From Caballeronia sp. TF1N1 (GTDB lineage: Bacteria > Pseudomonadota > Gammaproteobacteria > Burkholderiales > Burkholderiaceae): DNA of 64,000 nucleotides. A program made the translations under genes and the position numbers. Under the pieces are notes generated by a model. That model searched no databases. It was not told where the DNA came from and worked only from the letters and a program-made list of their open reading frames with translations. Within the stretch, counting starts at the first letter, position 1. Every line of letters begins with the position of its first letter. The DNA lies in NCBI RefSeq assembly GCF_022878925.1, contig NZ_CP084627.1:1054001-1118000 (forward strand), in the 5' to 3' direction. This document shows, piece by piece, positions 26,563 to 36,219 of the stretch.

Positions 26563-26950
26563 GTTTGCGGCTCCTTCAAGCTGACGTTCGTAAGGCTAAC
26601 CTGCCTCCTCGACGAACGCCCTCGAAAACGGGCGCTTTGTTATTGCGTCGATGTCTGTTGATATTCTTGAGCGGCTGTGAGCCGCCCCGCTCAGAACAGC
26701 ATACGCAATGGGATGCTGCATTGCAACACGGGGTTTCCCGAGGCGTGGTACCGATCCGACGAGGCCGATCATTGCGGAACCTTTTACACGAGATAGACGG
26801 AAGATCGACAATGAAGCACCCGTATTGACTCAATGCTATCGCACCAAAAACACCTCTATTCGATGCGGATAAGTGGCGCTTCTAACGTGTCCGCCGTGTG
26901 TCCGTCGCCTAGAATGGAATAACCGCTCGACGCGATGCGAGGTGATCGCC
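26563..26950. other. Intergenic region, no gene seen
   Basis: A 388-base gap between divergent genes. It contains a small hairpin CGCCC-tcgaaaac-GGGCG at 26617-26634 and a GAGCGGC/GCCGC-rich stretch near 26670-26700, but no convincing coding frame. Promoters for the genes on both sides should lie here. Confidence 0.4.
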
Positions 26951-27214
26951 ATGGCATCTAAATTTCGTCTTTCCCATCTGATACTTTTTGCGACCGTCGC
27001 CTCATGTGCCGCGAGCGCGCTCGCCCAGCCGGTCACGCCGATCGGCGACCCTTCCGCGCCGAAGACACGCGCTCAGGTCAAGCAGGAGTTTCTCGCCTGG
27101 CGCGCGGCCGGCTACGATCCCAACGACTGGCTGAACTATCCCGACAATGCCATGCGCGCGGGACAGATCGTCTCCCAGCAACGGCAAGCGCAACGCGCGA
27201 CCGGTGCGAACTAG
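26951..27214 (+). CDS. DUF4148 domain-containing secreted protein
   Basis: An 87-residue protein with a signal peptide (cut near ASALAQ) and a DUF4148 core (KTRAQVKQEFLAWRAAGYDP). DUF4148 proteins are small periplasmic or secreted proteins found in many copies in Burkholderia and relatives; their role is unknown. The ATG at 26951 begins the signal peptide; the frame opens earlier at 26873 but that part is not peptide-like. It is convergent with the acyl-CoA dehydrogenase, 36 bases away. Confidence 0.85.
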   Translation: MASKFRLSHLILFATVASCAASALAQPVTPIGDPSAPKTRAQVKQEFLAWRAAGYDPNDWLNYPDNAMRAGQIVSQQRQAQRATGAN

Positions 27215-27250
27215 GTCGCGTTTCTGCTGCCTGAGCACGGTCCTCGCGCG

Positions 27251-28426
<1,176 letters not shown>

Positions 28427-28485
28427 CGGCAAATCCTTTGAAGGCGGTGATCCACAAGCTTAACCGCGCCCGAAACGGCGCGTCA

Positions 28486-28926
28486 TCAGGCTTTGTACCC
28501 GGCCGCTTTGTTTTCATCCGCTTTGTTTTTATCCGCTTTGTTATCTGCGGCTTTGTACTCGGAGTATTTGCGGGCATCGCCGCGAACCATGTCCGCCGGA
28601 TACTTCGCGCGATTCAACGCCATCTTCTCGATGAGCGCGCGATGCAGATCCACGTCGAGCGAATCGGCGAGCATCACGAGATACGCGAGCACGTCGGCCA
28701 TTTCGTGGCGAATCGCCACGAGCTTCGTCTCGTCCAGCTCGCTCTTGTCGCCGCTGGCCAGCCATGTGAACGGTTCGAGCAATTCGCTCGCTTCGACTGA
28801 AAGCGCGCTCGCCAGATTCTTCGGCGAGTGAAAGCGGCTCCAGTCCCGCTCGCGCACGAACTCGCGCAGCATGTCGCGCATTTCCGTGAGTTCGCTTCGG
28901 CCTTCTGGCGCGTTGTGCTGATCCAT
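28486..28926 (-). CDS. MazG-like nucleotide pyrophosphohydrolase with repetitive Lys-Ala-Asp tail
   Basis: The 146-residue protein has the all-alpha NTP pyrophosphohydrolase signature: SVEASELLEPF with paired Glu residues, then IRHEMADVLAYLVMLADSL (ExxD), which bind the Mg ions. Such small MazG relatives hydrolyse (d)CTP or non-canonical NTPs. The ATG at 28926 has an AAAGG site seven bases away; longer frames run to 29349 but only inside the panE antisense region. The last 23 residues repeat NKAD-type units (NKADKNKADENKAAGYKA) encoded by near-identical 15-base blocks. Confidence 0.8.
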   Translation of the reverse strand: MDQHNAPEGRSELTEMRDMLREFVRERDWSRFHSPKNLASALSVEASELLEPFTWLASGDKSELDETKLVAIRHEMADVLAYLVMLADSLDVDLHRALIEKMALNRAKYPADMVRGDARKYSEYKAADNKADKNKADENKAAGYKA

Positions 28927-28970
28927 CGCCATCCTTTGACGTGTCGTCATGCCGTTATGCCGTTGTGTCG

Positions 28971-29951
28971 TTATGCGGGATAAAGGCCCAGCGTGCGCGC
29001 ATGCACACGCGCGAGGCCGAGCAAGGCGTCGGTGAAAGGCGTGGCGACGCCGGTCATGGCGCCCAGTTCGCGTACCGACGCCACGAGCGCATCCAGTTCG
29101 ACCGCCTTGCGCGCTTCCACGTCTTGCAGCATGGAGGTTTTCATTGCACCGAGCTTGAGTGTCACGGCATGGCGATCCGCTGGATTCTGCTCGATCGGAA
29201 TGCCGAAGCGCGCGCCGATTTGCTTCGCTTCCAGCATGATGTTCGTGACGAAGCCGCGCACGAGATCGTCGCTCAGGATGCGGTCGGTGGTCGCGCCGGT
29301 GATCGCGCTGATCGGGTTCATCGTCATGTTGCCCCAGAGCTTGAACCACACGTCACGCTGAATCTGCGGCGAGAGCGTCGCGTCGAAACCGGCCTTCGTG
29401 AAGAGCGAAACGAGCGCTTCGGCACGCGTGCCCGACTGCCCCGCCGCCTCGCCGAGAATGAGACCCTTGCCTTGATGATGCCGGATCACGCCCGGCGCTT
29501 CAACCAAGCAACTCGCGTGGACCACGCAACCCACCGTTTGCGCGGCCGGAATGGCGGCGGCGATGGCGCCGTGCGGATCGATCGAACTCAGCCGCTTGCC
29601 CGCGAACTCGGCGCCCAGGCCTTCGCAGAACCACCACGGCACGCCGTTCATCGCGCTCAGAACCGTGGTCTTTTCGCTCAAAAGCGGCGCGATCTGCACG
29701 GCCACGGCTTCCATCGCGGGCGCTTTCACCGCCACCACGACGAGATCCTGCGCACCGAGTTCTTCGGGCGATGCGCTTGCCGCGACCTTCACGGCATGCG
29801 TCGCATCTTTCTCGACGAGTTGCAGACCGTGCGCGCGAATGGCGTTTAGTGTCGCGCCGCGTGCGACTACGCTGACATCGCAACCCGCCTGCGCGAGCTT
29901 CACGCCGATCCAGCCGCCGATCGCGCCTGCGCCATAAATGCACACCTTCAT
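28971..29951 (-). CDS. panE: 2-dehydropantoate 2-reductase (ketopantoate reductase)
   Basis: Reduces ketopantoate to pantoate with NADPH in pantothenate/CoA synthesis. The 326-residue protein begins with the Rossmann motif YGAGAIGGWIG, has the LWGNMTMNPISAITG helix with the catalytic Lys region just before (RDVWFKLW), and the C-terminal helical region with KTSMLQDVEARKAVELDAL. The length is normal. GAGGAGAC lies 5-9 bases before the ATG. In Burkholderia several PanE paralogues exist and some act on other 2-oxo acids, so the specific substrate is not assured. It lies 44 bases upstream of the MazG gene on the same strand. Confidence 0.82.
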   Translation of the reverse strand: MKVCIYGAGAIGGWIGVKLAQAGCDVSVVARGATLNAIRAHGLQLVEKDATHAVKVAASASPEELGAQDLVVVAVKAPAMEAVAVQIAPLLSEKTTVLSAMNGVPWWFCEGLGAEFAGKRLSSIDPHGAIAAAIPAAQTVGCVVHASCLVEAPGVIRHHQGKGLILGEAAGQSGTRAEALVSLFTKAGFDATLSPQIQRDVWFKLWGNMTMNPISAITGATTDRILSDDLVRGFVTNIMLEAKQIGARFGIPIEQNPADRHAVTLKLGAMKTSMLQDVEARKAVELDALVASVRELGAMTGVATPFTDALLGLARVHARTLGLYPA

Positions 29952-30212
29952 GTCTCGTCTCCTCGTCTGAACTGTCGGACTTCATTGTAAGAGCTTGGCG
30001 CATGCCGAAACGGTTCAATCTAGGCGCGCCGACGCTCATTTCAAGAGCACGAAAGCGAATAAATATTCCCGCCCAAAATACGCTTTTCGATATTGAAACG
30101 ATAGCCGTCGCACCTACCTTGCATGCAGAGGCAGCGAACCAGCGCGCTGTCATGGTGACATATCTCAACTTCCTGCTGCCGGCTTGACGGCCGTAACATC
30201 GGAGACCGAATC

Positions 30213-30647
30213 ATGAGTGACTTTTATTTTGGCGGCGACTTCCTGAGCGATCTGAACCGCGTGCAACGGCAGATGTCTTCGCTTCTCGGCAATCTGCCTT
30301 CCAGCATTCGTGCCAGCCGCGCGGATGCGTTTCCCTCGCTGAACGTCGGCAGCACCGACGAAGCCATCGAAGTCGTGGCATTCGTGCCGGGCGTCGAGCC
30401 GGCATCGCTCGACGTGACGGTCGACAAAGGCCTGCTCACCATCAGCGGCGAACGGCGCGCCGAAGCATTGACCGAAAGCTCGCGCACCTACGCGAGGGAA
30501 CGCTTCACGGGCGCGTTTCGCCGCGTGATCGAACTGCCGCAAAACGCGGATGCCGACAAGGTCGAAGCGCGTTATGAAAACGGCACCTTGTTTATCGTCA
30601 TCGGCAAGCGCGAGGCATCCAAGCCGCGCGCCATCACCATTCAGTAA
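30213..30647 (+). CDS. Small heat shock protein, Hsp20 family (first of a tandem pair)
   Basis: A 144-residue cytoplasmic holdase chaperone. The alpha-crystallin domain spans about residues 45-140, with EVVAFVPGVEPASLDVTVDKG, then LLTISGERR, and the closing ARYENGTLFIVIGKRE. The N-terminal part includes the usual FLSDLNRVQRQM. It starts 28 bases after a CGGCCG stem, with CGGAGA as ribosome site. The second Hsp20 gene follows after 14 bases, so they are one unit ended by the hairpin at 31096. The 260-base leader region has no clear heat-shock sigma motif by eye. Confidence 0.93.
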   Translation: MSDFYFGGDFLSDLNRVQRQMSSLLGNLPSSIRASRADAFPSLNVGSTDEAIEVVAFVPGVEPASLDVTVDKGLLTISGERRAEALTESSRTYARERFTGAFRRVIELPQNADADKVEARYENGTLFIVIGKREASKPRAITIQ

Positions 30648-30661
30648 GGCACAGGGAGAAC

Positions 30662-31069
30662 ATGATGAACGACACCACGCAAATCACCGAGCGTCAGGCA
30701 AACGAAGTTGCACGCAAGAAGGAAGACACCGTGCGCCGCACGACGGTCACGCCTGCGGTCGATATCGTCGAGGATAGTCAGGGCATCACGCTGTGGGCCG
30801 ACCTGCCCGGCGTGCCCCGCGAGAAACTCGATGTGAAAGTGCATGACTCGCGTCTCACCATCGAAGCCGAGGCAATCGTCCCTGTCACGGCGTCGCTGCG
30901 TGTGCATCACGCCGAATTGCGCGTGCCGCGCTTTGCACGCGCATTCACGATAAGCGACGACTTCGACACCGCGAAGATCGATGCCAACCTGCAGAACGGC
31001 GTGCTGAAGCTGACCATTCCGCGTCGTGAAGAAGCGCGTCCGCGTCGCGTGGAAGTGCGCGCGAGTTGA
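30662..31069 (+). CDS. Small heat shock protein, Hsp20 family (second of a tandem pair)
   Basis: A 135-residue Hsp20 with its alpha-crystallin domain at about 35-130 (VDIVEDSQGITLWADLPGV, DSRLTIEAE, NLQNGVLKLTIPRREE). It differs clearly from its neighbour, which suggests a hetero-oligomeric pair like IbpA/IbpB rather than a recent duplication. GGGAGAAC precedes two adjacent ATG codons. The 25-residue N-terminal arm is charged and rich in Thr/Arg. Confidence 0.92.
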   Translation: MMNDTTQITERQANEVARKKEDTVRRTTVTPAVDIVEDSQGITLWADLPGVPREKLDVKVHDSRLTIEAEAIVPVTASLRVHHAELRVPRFARAFTISDDFDTAKIDANLQNGVLKLTIPRREEARPRRVEVRAS

Positions 31070-31095
31070 GCGCTTCAATGTCTCAGCAATAACGA

Positions 31096-31122
31096 ACGGC
31101 CGCTATCACGCGGCCGTTTTTT
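31096..31122 (+). terminator. Rho-independent terminator after the Hsp20 pair
   Basis: ACGGCCGC-tatcac-GCGGCCGT followed by a T-run. A perfect 8-base stem with a 6-base loop. Confidence 0.85.
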
Positions 31123-31189
31123 CGTCTGCACGAGCCTCTATAATCCCAGGGCGGTCACAAGCAATCAAACTCAAACAAGGGACTTAATC

Positions 31190-31969
31190 GTGAAGAGGCT
31201 GTTGACGGTGTTGCTGGGCTCCATGCTGACTGTAGCCGTCAGCGCGCATGCGAAAGACTGGTCGACCATTCGCTTCGGCACGGACGCGAGCTATCCGCCG
31301 TTCGAATCGAAAGCGCCCGATGGAACGCTCGTCGGCTTCGATATCGATGTCGGCAACGAACTCTGCCGGCGGCTCGAAGCAAAATGCGTGTGGGTCGAAA
31401 ACGCCTTCGACGGCATGATTCCCGGCCTCAAGTCGCGCAAGTTCGACGGCGTGCTCTCCACCATGTCGATGACGCCCGCGCGCGTCAAGCAGATCGCCTT
31501 CTCCAGCAAGCTCTTCCACGTTCCCACGCGTCTCGTCTCGAAGCGCGATGCGAAGATCCAGCCTACGGCCGAATCGCTCGCGGGCAAGTCCGTGGGCGTC
31601 GAACAAGGGTCGATGCAAGAGACATACGCAAAAGCGCATTGGGGCGCGAAGGGCGTGACCATCGTGTCGTATGCGGATCAGGATCAGGTCTATGCGGATC
31701 TGCTCGCGGGCCGGCTCGACGCGTCGCTGCAAAACGCGGTGCAAGCGGAACGCGGCTTTCTCGATACCCCGCGCGGCAAGCCCTACGCATTCGCAGGCGG
31801 CGCGCTCGAAGACCCCGCGATCTTCGGACCGGGCACGGCTATCGGCTTGCGTCGCGAAGACACCGACTTGAAGGAGAAGCTCGATGGCGCCATCGCCGCG
31901 ATGATCAAAGACGGCACGTACAAGCGCATCGAGCAAAAGTATTTCGATTTCGATATCTATGGCGAATGA
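31190..31969 (+). CDS. Periplasmic amino-acid-binding protein of an ABC transporter (Lys/Arg/Orn-type)
   Basis: The 259-residue protein has a signal peptide (cut near VSAHA) and the fold of polar amino-acid-binding proteins: RFGTDASYPPFESKAPDG at the start of the mature chain, FDGMIPGLKSRKFDGVLSTM, and KSVGVEQGSMQETYA. These blocks are closest to ArgT/HisJ-type lysine-arginine-ornithine binders. It starts with GTG, with AAGGGA 7 bases upstream. No permease or ATPase genes are near, so it either works with a distant transporter or signals. The methyltransferase gene follows after 10 bases. Confidence 0.85.
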   Translation: MKRLLTVLLGSMLTVAVSAHAKDWSTIRFGTDASYPPFESKAPDGTLVGFDIDVGNELCRRLEAKCVWVENAFDGMIPGLKSRKFDGVLSTMSMTPARVKQIAFSSKLFHVPTRLVSKRDAKIQPTAESLAGKSVGVEQGSMQETYAKAHWGAKGVTIVSYADQDQVYADLLAGRLDASLQNAVQAERGFLDTPRGKPYAFAGGALEDPAIFGPGTAIGLRREDTDLKEKLDGAIAAMIKDGTYKRIEQKYFDFDIYGE

Positions 31970-31979
31970 AGGAGCTGCC

Positions 31980-32747
31980 ATGACCAACGTTCATCAGGCC
32001 GCAAGCGTCGGCTATACGGCGAACGCGGATAGCTACGTGCGCGGACGGCCCGACTATCCGCCCGAACTCGCGGGCTGGCTCGCCGAGACGCTCGGCTTGC
32101 GGCCGGGCGCGAGCGTCGTCGATCTGGGCGCGGGCACGGGCAAGTTCACGCCGCGCCTCGTTGCAACCGGCGCGCGCGTGATTGCCGTCGAACCCGTCGC
32201 TTCGATGCGCGCGAAGCTCGCCGCCGCCCAGCCGAGTGTGGAAGTGCTCGAAGGCGCCGCGCAAGCCATTCCGCTTGACGATGCATCGGTGGATGCCGTC
32301 GTGTGCGCACAGTCGTTCCACTGGTTTGCGAACGGCGAAGCGTTGAGCGAGATTCATCGCGTGTTGAAGCCGGGCGGAAAGCTCGGCCTCGTCTGGAATC
32401 TGCGCGACTTTCGTGTGCCGTGGGTGGCAAAGCTCGACGCCATCGTGAACCGCTACGAGGGCGATGCGCCGCGCTTTTATACAGGCGAATGGCGCCACGC
32501 GTTTCCGCATAAAGGTTTCGACGCGCTCGCCGAAACCCATTTTTCGATCGGACACACCGGTTCCCCCGACGATGTGATCGTGCATCGCGTGCGCTCGACC
32601 AGTTTTATCGCGGCGTTGCCGGAAGCGGAACGCGTGCTCATCGACGATGAAGTACGCGCGTTGATCGAAGCCGAACCGGAGTTGCGCGGCAAGGATGTCG
32701 TCACCGTGCCCTACACGACTGCGGCCTTCGTTGCGGTCAGGAAATGA
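31980..32747 (+). CDS. Class I SAM-dependent methyltransferase (UbiE/type 11 family)
   Basis: A 255-residue soluble methyltransferase. The SAM-binding motif VVDLGAGTGKFTPRL is near residue 45, with the acidic motif (VIAVEPVA) after it and the type 11 pattern VDAVVCAQSFHWF. The sequence resembles the YafE/trans-aconitate group; no substrate can be deduced. The start at 31980 has AGGAG five bases upstream; a longer frame begins at 31959 within the previous gene. It is probably cotranscribed with the binding protein before it. Confidence 0.82.
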   Translation: MTNVHQAASVGYTANADSYVRGRPDYPPELAGWLAETLGLRPGASVVDLGAGTGKFTPRLVATGARVIAVEPVASMRAKLAAAQPSVEVLEGAAQAIPLDDASVDAVVCAQSFHWFANGEALSEIHRVLKPGGKLGLVWNLRDFRVPWVAKLDAIVNRYEGDAPRFYTGEWRHAFPHKGFDALAETHFSIGHTGSPDDVIVHRVRSTSFIAALPEAERVLIDDEVRALIEAEPELRGKDVVTVPYTTAAFVAVRK

Positions 32748-32910
32748 CGCGTGCACGAAGACGGGGCGCGTAGTTTGAAGCGCGCGTTGTCCTTTTTGCA
32801 CGCGGGCGAATGCGCCTGGAAACGCGCTCGACCATCCGACGTGCTTTGCGCATCTCGGCATGGTGCTTGCATTGCTCTCGCTCACCCAGCCGGCTAATGT
32901 CGAGGACACC

Positions 32911-33258
32911 ATGCATCAGGCGATCGAACCGCATGAATTGACCAAGATCGATCTTGCACGTTTTCAGGTCGTGCAGGTTTCCGATGGCACGCACACCGTC
33001 GTGCTGTGGGAGGCGCCCGAGCCCGCCACCAATCGTCTCAAGCATATCGACGCTTGCACGCTCACCATTCGTCTGTGCGATCCGCTCAATCCCGTACGCA
33101 GAAAAGACGTGTGTGAGCGGCTACAGGCGCATCTGGCCGCGTCGCGCGAGACACGGCATGGTCTGCGCAATCCTTCCGACGTAAGCGCAGCGGTGACGCC
33201 GCCACGCAACGCGAACATCGCGAGGCAGCGCACGCATGAGTCCAGCGGAAGTGCTTGA
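32911..33258 (+). CDS. Small protein of unknown family (115 aa)
   Basis: The start at 32911 is chosen for a GAGG site five bases upstream; a longer frame opens at 32860. The product is hydrophilic, with a compact N-terminal part (TKIDLARFQVVQV, TVVLWEAPEP) and a Cys-containing middle (DACTLTIRLCDPLNP), then a disordered Pro/Arg/Ser-rich end. I do not recognise a family. It is convergent with the MocR gene, 17 bases away. Confidence 0.5.
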   Translation: MHQAIEPHELTKIDLARFQVVQVSDGTHTVVLWEAPEPATNRLKHIDACTLTIRLCDPLNPVRRKDVCERLQAHLAASRETRHGLRNPSDVSAAVTPPRNANIARQRTHESSGSA

Positions 33259-33275
33259 GGCTGCATCGCGGTTGC

Positions 33276-34685
33276 TTACGTAATCGCGCCCTCCAGGAAC
33301 GACCACAGCGAATCGTCCATCGAATACGGGACGTTGAAGCGGAACGACGCGCTCTCGGCGTCGCCCGGGCGAAAGTACGAGCCAGGCGCGAGCCAGATTC
33401 CATGCGATAACGCGCGCGTTGCGATGTCGCCTGCATCGGCGGGATCGATCGGCAATTCGCCCCATACGAACAGCCCCGCGCGCGGCCGGCGGAACAGCGC
33501 TATGCCGAGCGCGTCCATGCGCTCCTCCACGAGCGCGTGCGCGTCCTTCAGTTTTTCCACGACGAATTCGACATGCCGCGCGTAGCGGCCTTCGGTCAAC
33601 ACTTTCTCGACGATTCGTTCAGTCGTCTCCGACGATGTCAGTCCCACCGCCATCTTCGTGCGCGCCAGTTCGCGCAGCACTTCGCGCTCGGCGACGACAT
33701 AACCGCATCGCAACGAAGGCGTGATGGTCTTCGCGAAACCGCCGACATACAGCACGCGATGCAACCCTTCCATCGCCGCGAGCAAGGGCGCGCCGGGCGG
33801 CGCAAGTTCACGATTGACATCGTCCTCGACGACCCACATGCCGTGGCGCTCCGCAATCTGCATCAGACGAAACGCCGACGCCATGCTGAACGTCGCGCCC
33901 GTCGGGTTCTGCAGAGTCGTATTGAGAAAAACCGCTTTCGGCCGATGCTCGATTGCAATCCGCTCGAACGCTTCCGTATCGATGCCCGCCACGGTGCGCG
34001 GCACGCCATGCACGTCGAGACCCGCGAGCCGCAGAATCTGCAGCAGATTGCAGTAGCCGGGATCTTCGACGACGACCGCGTCGCCCGGGCGCAGCAGCGT
34101 GCGCACGATAAGATCGAGCGCCTGCGTGGCGCCGGCCGTCAACAGTACGTTCGACGCGGCATCGACGGGCAGGCCGTGCCGGTCGAGCTGCTCCGCAATG
34201 CGTTCGCGCAGAGGCGCAAATCCATAAGGCCGCCCGTAATCGGCAATGCGCGCCGCCGGCACGCGGCTCACCGCGCGCAACGCGTGCTGCAAACCGCTTT
34301 CGTTGACCCATTCGTTGGGCAGCCAGCCGCAGCCGGATTTAATCGGCACGGAATGATCGGCGAAGACATCCGAGAGCAGCCAGGTCGCCGTGAGACTAGG
34401 CGGCTGCCATTCGACGGCCCGCACGCGCTCGCTTTTCTGGCGCACCGCCACGCGATACCCCGAACCGCGCCGCGCGATGACAAGACCCATCGACACGAGC
34501 CTGCCATACGCTTCGGTCACCGTGAACGTGCTGAGCGCGTGCGACTCGGCCAGCCGGCGCACCGAGGGCAAAAGCGCGCCCGCGCGCAGCGTCTCGGCCT
34601 CGATAGCGCCCGAAAAAGCCTGCACGAGTTGTTCGACGAGCGTCGGCGCATGACGCGAGCCGCGTTCGAGCCTGAGTTCTATCAT
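33276..34685 (-). CDS. MocR-type GntR regulator with aminotransferase-like domain
   Basis: A 469-residue regulator. A winged-helix GntR domain (about 10-75; SVRRLAESHALSTFTVTEAY) is fused to a fold-type I aminotransferase domain that binds PLP as effector sensor rather than catalyst. The PLP lysine is in YVGGFAKTITPSLRCGYV. The chosen ATG at 34685 gives MIELRLERGS, the usual beginning of this group. It is divergent from the omega-transaminase gene at 34849, and MocR proteins usually control the adjacent gene, so it is its likely regulator; an inverted repeat lies between them. Confidence 0.88.
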   Translation of the reverse strand: MIELRLERGSRHAPTLVEQLVQAFSGAIEAETLRAGALLPSVRRLAESHALSTFTVTEAYGRLVSMGLVIARRGSGYRVAVRQKSERVRAVEWQPPSLTATWLLSDVFADHSVPIKSGCGWLPNEWVNESGLQHALRAVSRVPAARIADYGRPYGFAPLRERIAEQLDRHGLPVDAASNVLLTAGATQALDLIVRTLLRPGDAVVVEDPGYCNLLQILRLAGLDVHGVPRTVAGIDTEAFERIAIEHRPKAVFLNTTLQNPTGATFSMASAFRLMQIAERHGMWVVEDDVNRELAPPGAPLLAAMEGLHRVLYVGGFAKTITPSLRCGYVVAEREVLRELARTKMAVGLTSSETTERIVEKVLTEGRYARHVEFVVEKLKDAHALVEERMDALGIALFRRPRAGLFVWGELPIDPADAGDIATRALSHGIWLAPGSYFRPGDAESASFRFNVPYSMDDSLWSFLEGAIT

Positions 34686-34764
34686 GTATATGGATAGTCG
34701 AAACACGCGGGACTCGATGAATATGCGCCGCGCTCGCCACTACAGTTTGCATCATTTTGCCAGC

Positions 34765-34792
34765 ACAGTTGGCAATGCAGTGAACCAACTGT
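34765..34792. promoter_or_regulatory. Inverted-repeat operator candidate between mocR-type gene and transaminase
   Basis: ACAGTTGG and CCAACTGT form a perfect 8-base inverted repeat with a 12-base spacer. A related direct repeat, ACAGTTTGCA, lies 23 bases to the left at 34742. Direct plus inverted repeats are the usual binding pattern of MocR regulators. It lies 57 bases before the transaminase start. Confidence 0.65.
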
Positions 34793-34848
34793 CTATGCCT
34801 CGCCATTTTGTCGAGGAATAGAGTGACCGTTCCTTGAGGAGACTTGAT

Positions 34849-36177
34849 ATGAATGCCCGCCCCGTCATCGAAGACCTTTCGTCGTTCTGGATGCCCTTTA
34901 CCGCCAACCGTCAGTTCAAGGCCGCACCGCGCCTGCTCGAAAGCGCGAAAGGCATGTACTACCGCTCGACGGACGGCCGCGAAATTCTCGATGGATGCGC
35001 GGGCCTTTGGTGCGTGAACGCAGGCCATTGCCGCGACGAGATCGTCGAAGCGGTGCAGAAGGCGCTCTCGACGCTCGACTTCGCGCCGACCTTCCAGATG
35101 GGCCATCCGCTTGCCTTCGAGGCGGCCACCAAGGTCGCGGGCCTGATGCCCGAAGGACTGGATCGCATCTTCTTCACGAACTCCGGTTCCGAATCCGTCG
35201 ATACGGCGTTGAAGATCGCGATTGCCTACCATCGCGCGCGCGGCGAAGGTCAGCGCACGCGTCTCATCGGCCGCGAGCGCGGTTATCACGGCGTCGGCTT
35301 CGGCGGCATCTCGGTGGGCGGCATCGCGCCGAATCGCAAAACCTTCTCGGGCGCGCTGTTGCCGTCGATCGATCACTTGCCGCATACCCACGACCTCGCG
35401 CACAACGCGTTTTCCAAGGGTCAGCCCGCGTGGGGCGAGCATCTTGCGGAAGAACTGGAGCGTATCGTCGCGCTGCACGATGCATCGACGATTGCCGCGG
35501 TCATCGTCGAGCCGCTCGCGGGTTCGACTGGCGTTCTGGTGCCGCCGAAGGGCTACTTGCAGAAGCTGCGCGAAATCTGCACGAAGCACGGCATTCTTCT
35601 GATCTTCGACGAAGTCATCACCGGCTTCGGGCGTCTGGGCAAGGCCACGGCGAGCGAGTATTTCGGTGTGACGCCGGACCTCATCACCATGGCGAAAGCC
35701 ATCAACAACGCCACCATTCCCATGGGCGCGGTCGCGGCGCATCGCAAGGTGCACGACGCAATCGTCGATGCAGGCGCGGCGAACGCGATCGAACTGTTCC
35801 ACGGCTATACGTATTCGGCACACCCTGTCGCAACCGCGGCGGCTGTCGCGACACTCGATCTGTACGCGCGTGACAAGTTGTTCGAGCGCGCGGCGTCGAA
35901 GGCGGAGAAGTTCGAAAGCGCCGTGCACGCGTTGCGCGATGCGCCGTATGTGAAGGACATCCGCAATCTCGGACTCGTCGCGGGCGTGGAGTTGGAATCG
36001 CGTGAAAACGCGCCGGGTGCGCGTGCGTATGAAGTGTTCGTGAAGTGCTTCGAGGCAGGCGTGCTCGTGCGCTACACCGGCGATATCCTCGCGTTCTCGC
36101 CGCCGCTGATCGTCGAGGACGATCAGATCGATCATATCTTCGGCACGGTGCGCAAGGTGTTGCAGAGCGTGAAGTAA
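34849..36177 (+). CDS. Omega-amino acid:pyruvate aminotransferase (class III PLP enzyme)
   Basis: This enzyme transfers amino groups from omega-amino acids such as beta-alanine or amines to pyruvate. The 442-residue protein shows class III features: LWMPFTANRQF-like N-terminal (SFWMPFTANRQFKA), FFTNSGSESVDTALKIA for PLP-phosphate binding, ERGYHGVGFGGISVGG, the acidic FDEVITGFGRLG, and the Schiff-base lysine in LITMAKAINN. The residues match beta-alanine--pyruvate transaminase rather than acetylornithine types. The ATG at 34849 has GAGGAG eight bases upstream. Expression is probably controlled by the divergent MocR gene. Confidence 0.9.
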   Translation: MNARPVIEDLSSFWMPFTANRQFKAAPRLLESAKGMYYRSTDGREILDGCAGLWCVNAGHCRDEIVEAVQKALSTLDFAPTFQMGHPLAFEAATKVAGLMPEGLDRIFFTNSGSESVDTALKIAIAYHRARGEGQRTRLIGRERGYHGVGFGGISVGGIAPNRKTFSGALLPSIDHLPHTHDLAHNAFSKGQPAWGEHLAEELERIVALHDASTIAAVIVEPLAGSTGVLVPPKGYLQKLREICTKHGILLIFDEVITGFGRLGKATASEYFGVTPDLITMAKAINNATIPMGAVAAHRKVHDAIVDAGAANAIELFHGYTYSAHPVATAAAVATLDLYARDKLFERAASKAEKFESAVHALRDAPYVKDIRNLGLVAGVELESRENAPGARAYEVFVKCFEAGVLVRYTGDILAFSPPLIVEDDQIDHIFGTVRKVLQSVK

Positions 36178-36185
36178 GCGCCATT

Positions 36186-36215
36186 GCCCGGCATCCCGAT
36201 TCGAGGATGCCGGGC
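36186..36215. terminator. Bidirectional terminator between transaminase and efflux operon
   Basis: GCCCGGCATCC-cgattcga-GGATGCCGGGC, a perfect 11-base stem between two convergent stops, followed by CTTCTC rather than a T-run. Confidence 0.7.
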
Positions 36216-36219
36216 CTTC

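Noticed and set aside
30002..30187. A 61-codon frame before the Hsp20 genes.
   Set aside because: No ribosome site or motif; the region is the Hsp20 leader.
34396..36135. A long minus-strand frame opposite the omega-transaminase.
   Set aside because: Antisense shadow of a certain gene; no motif.
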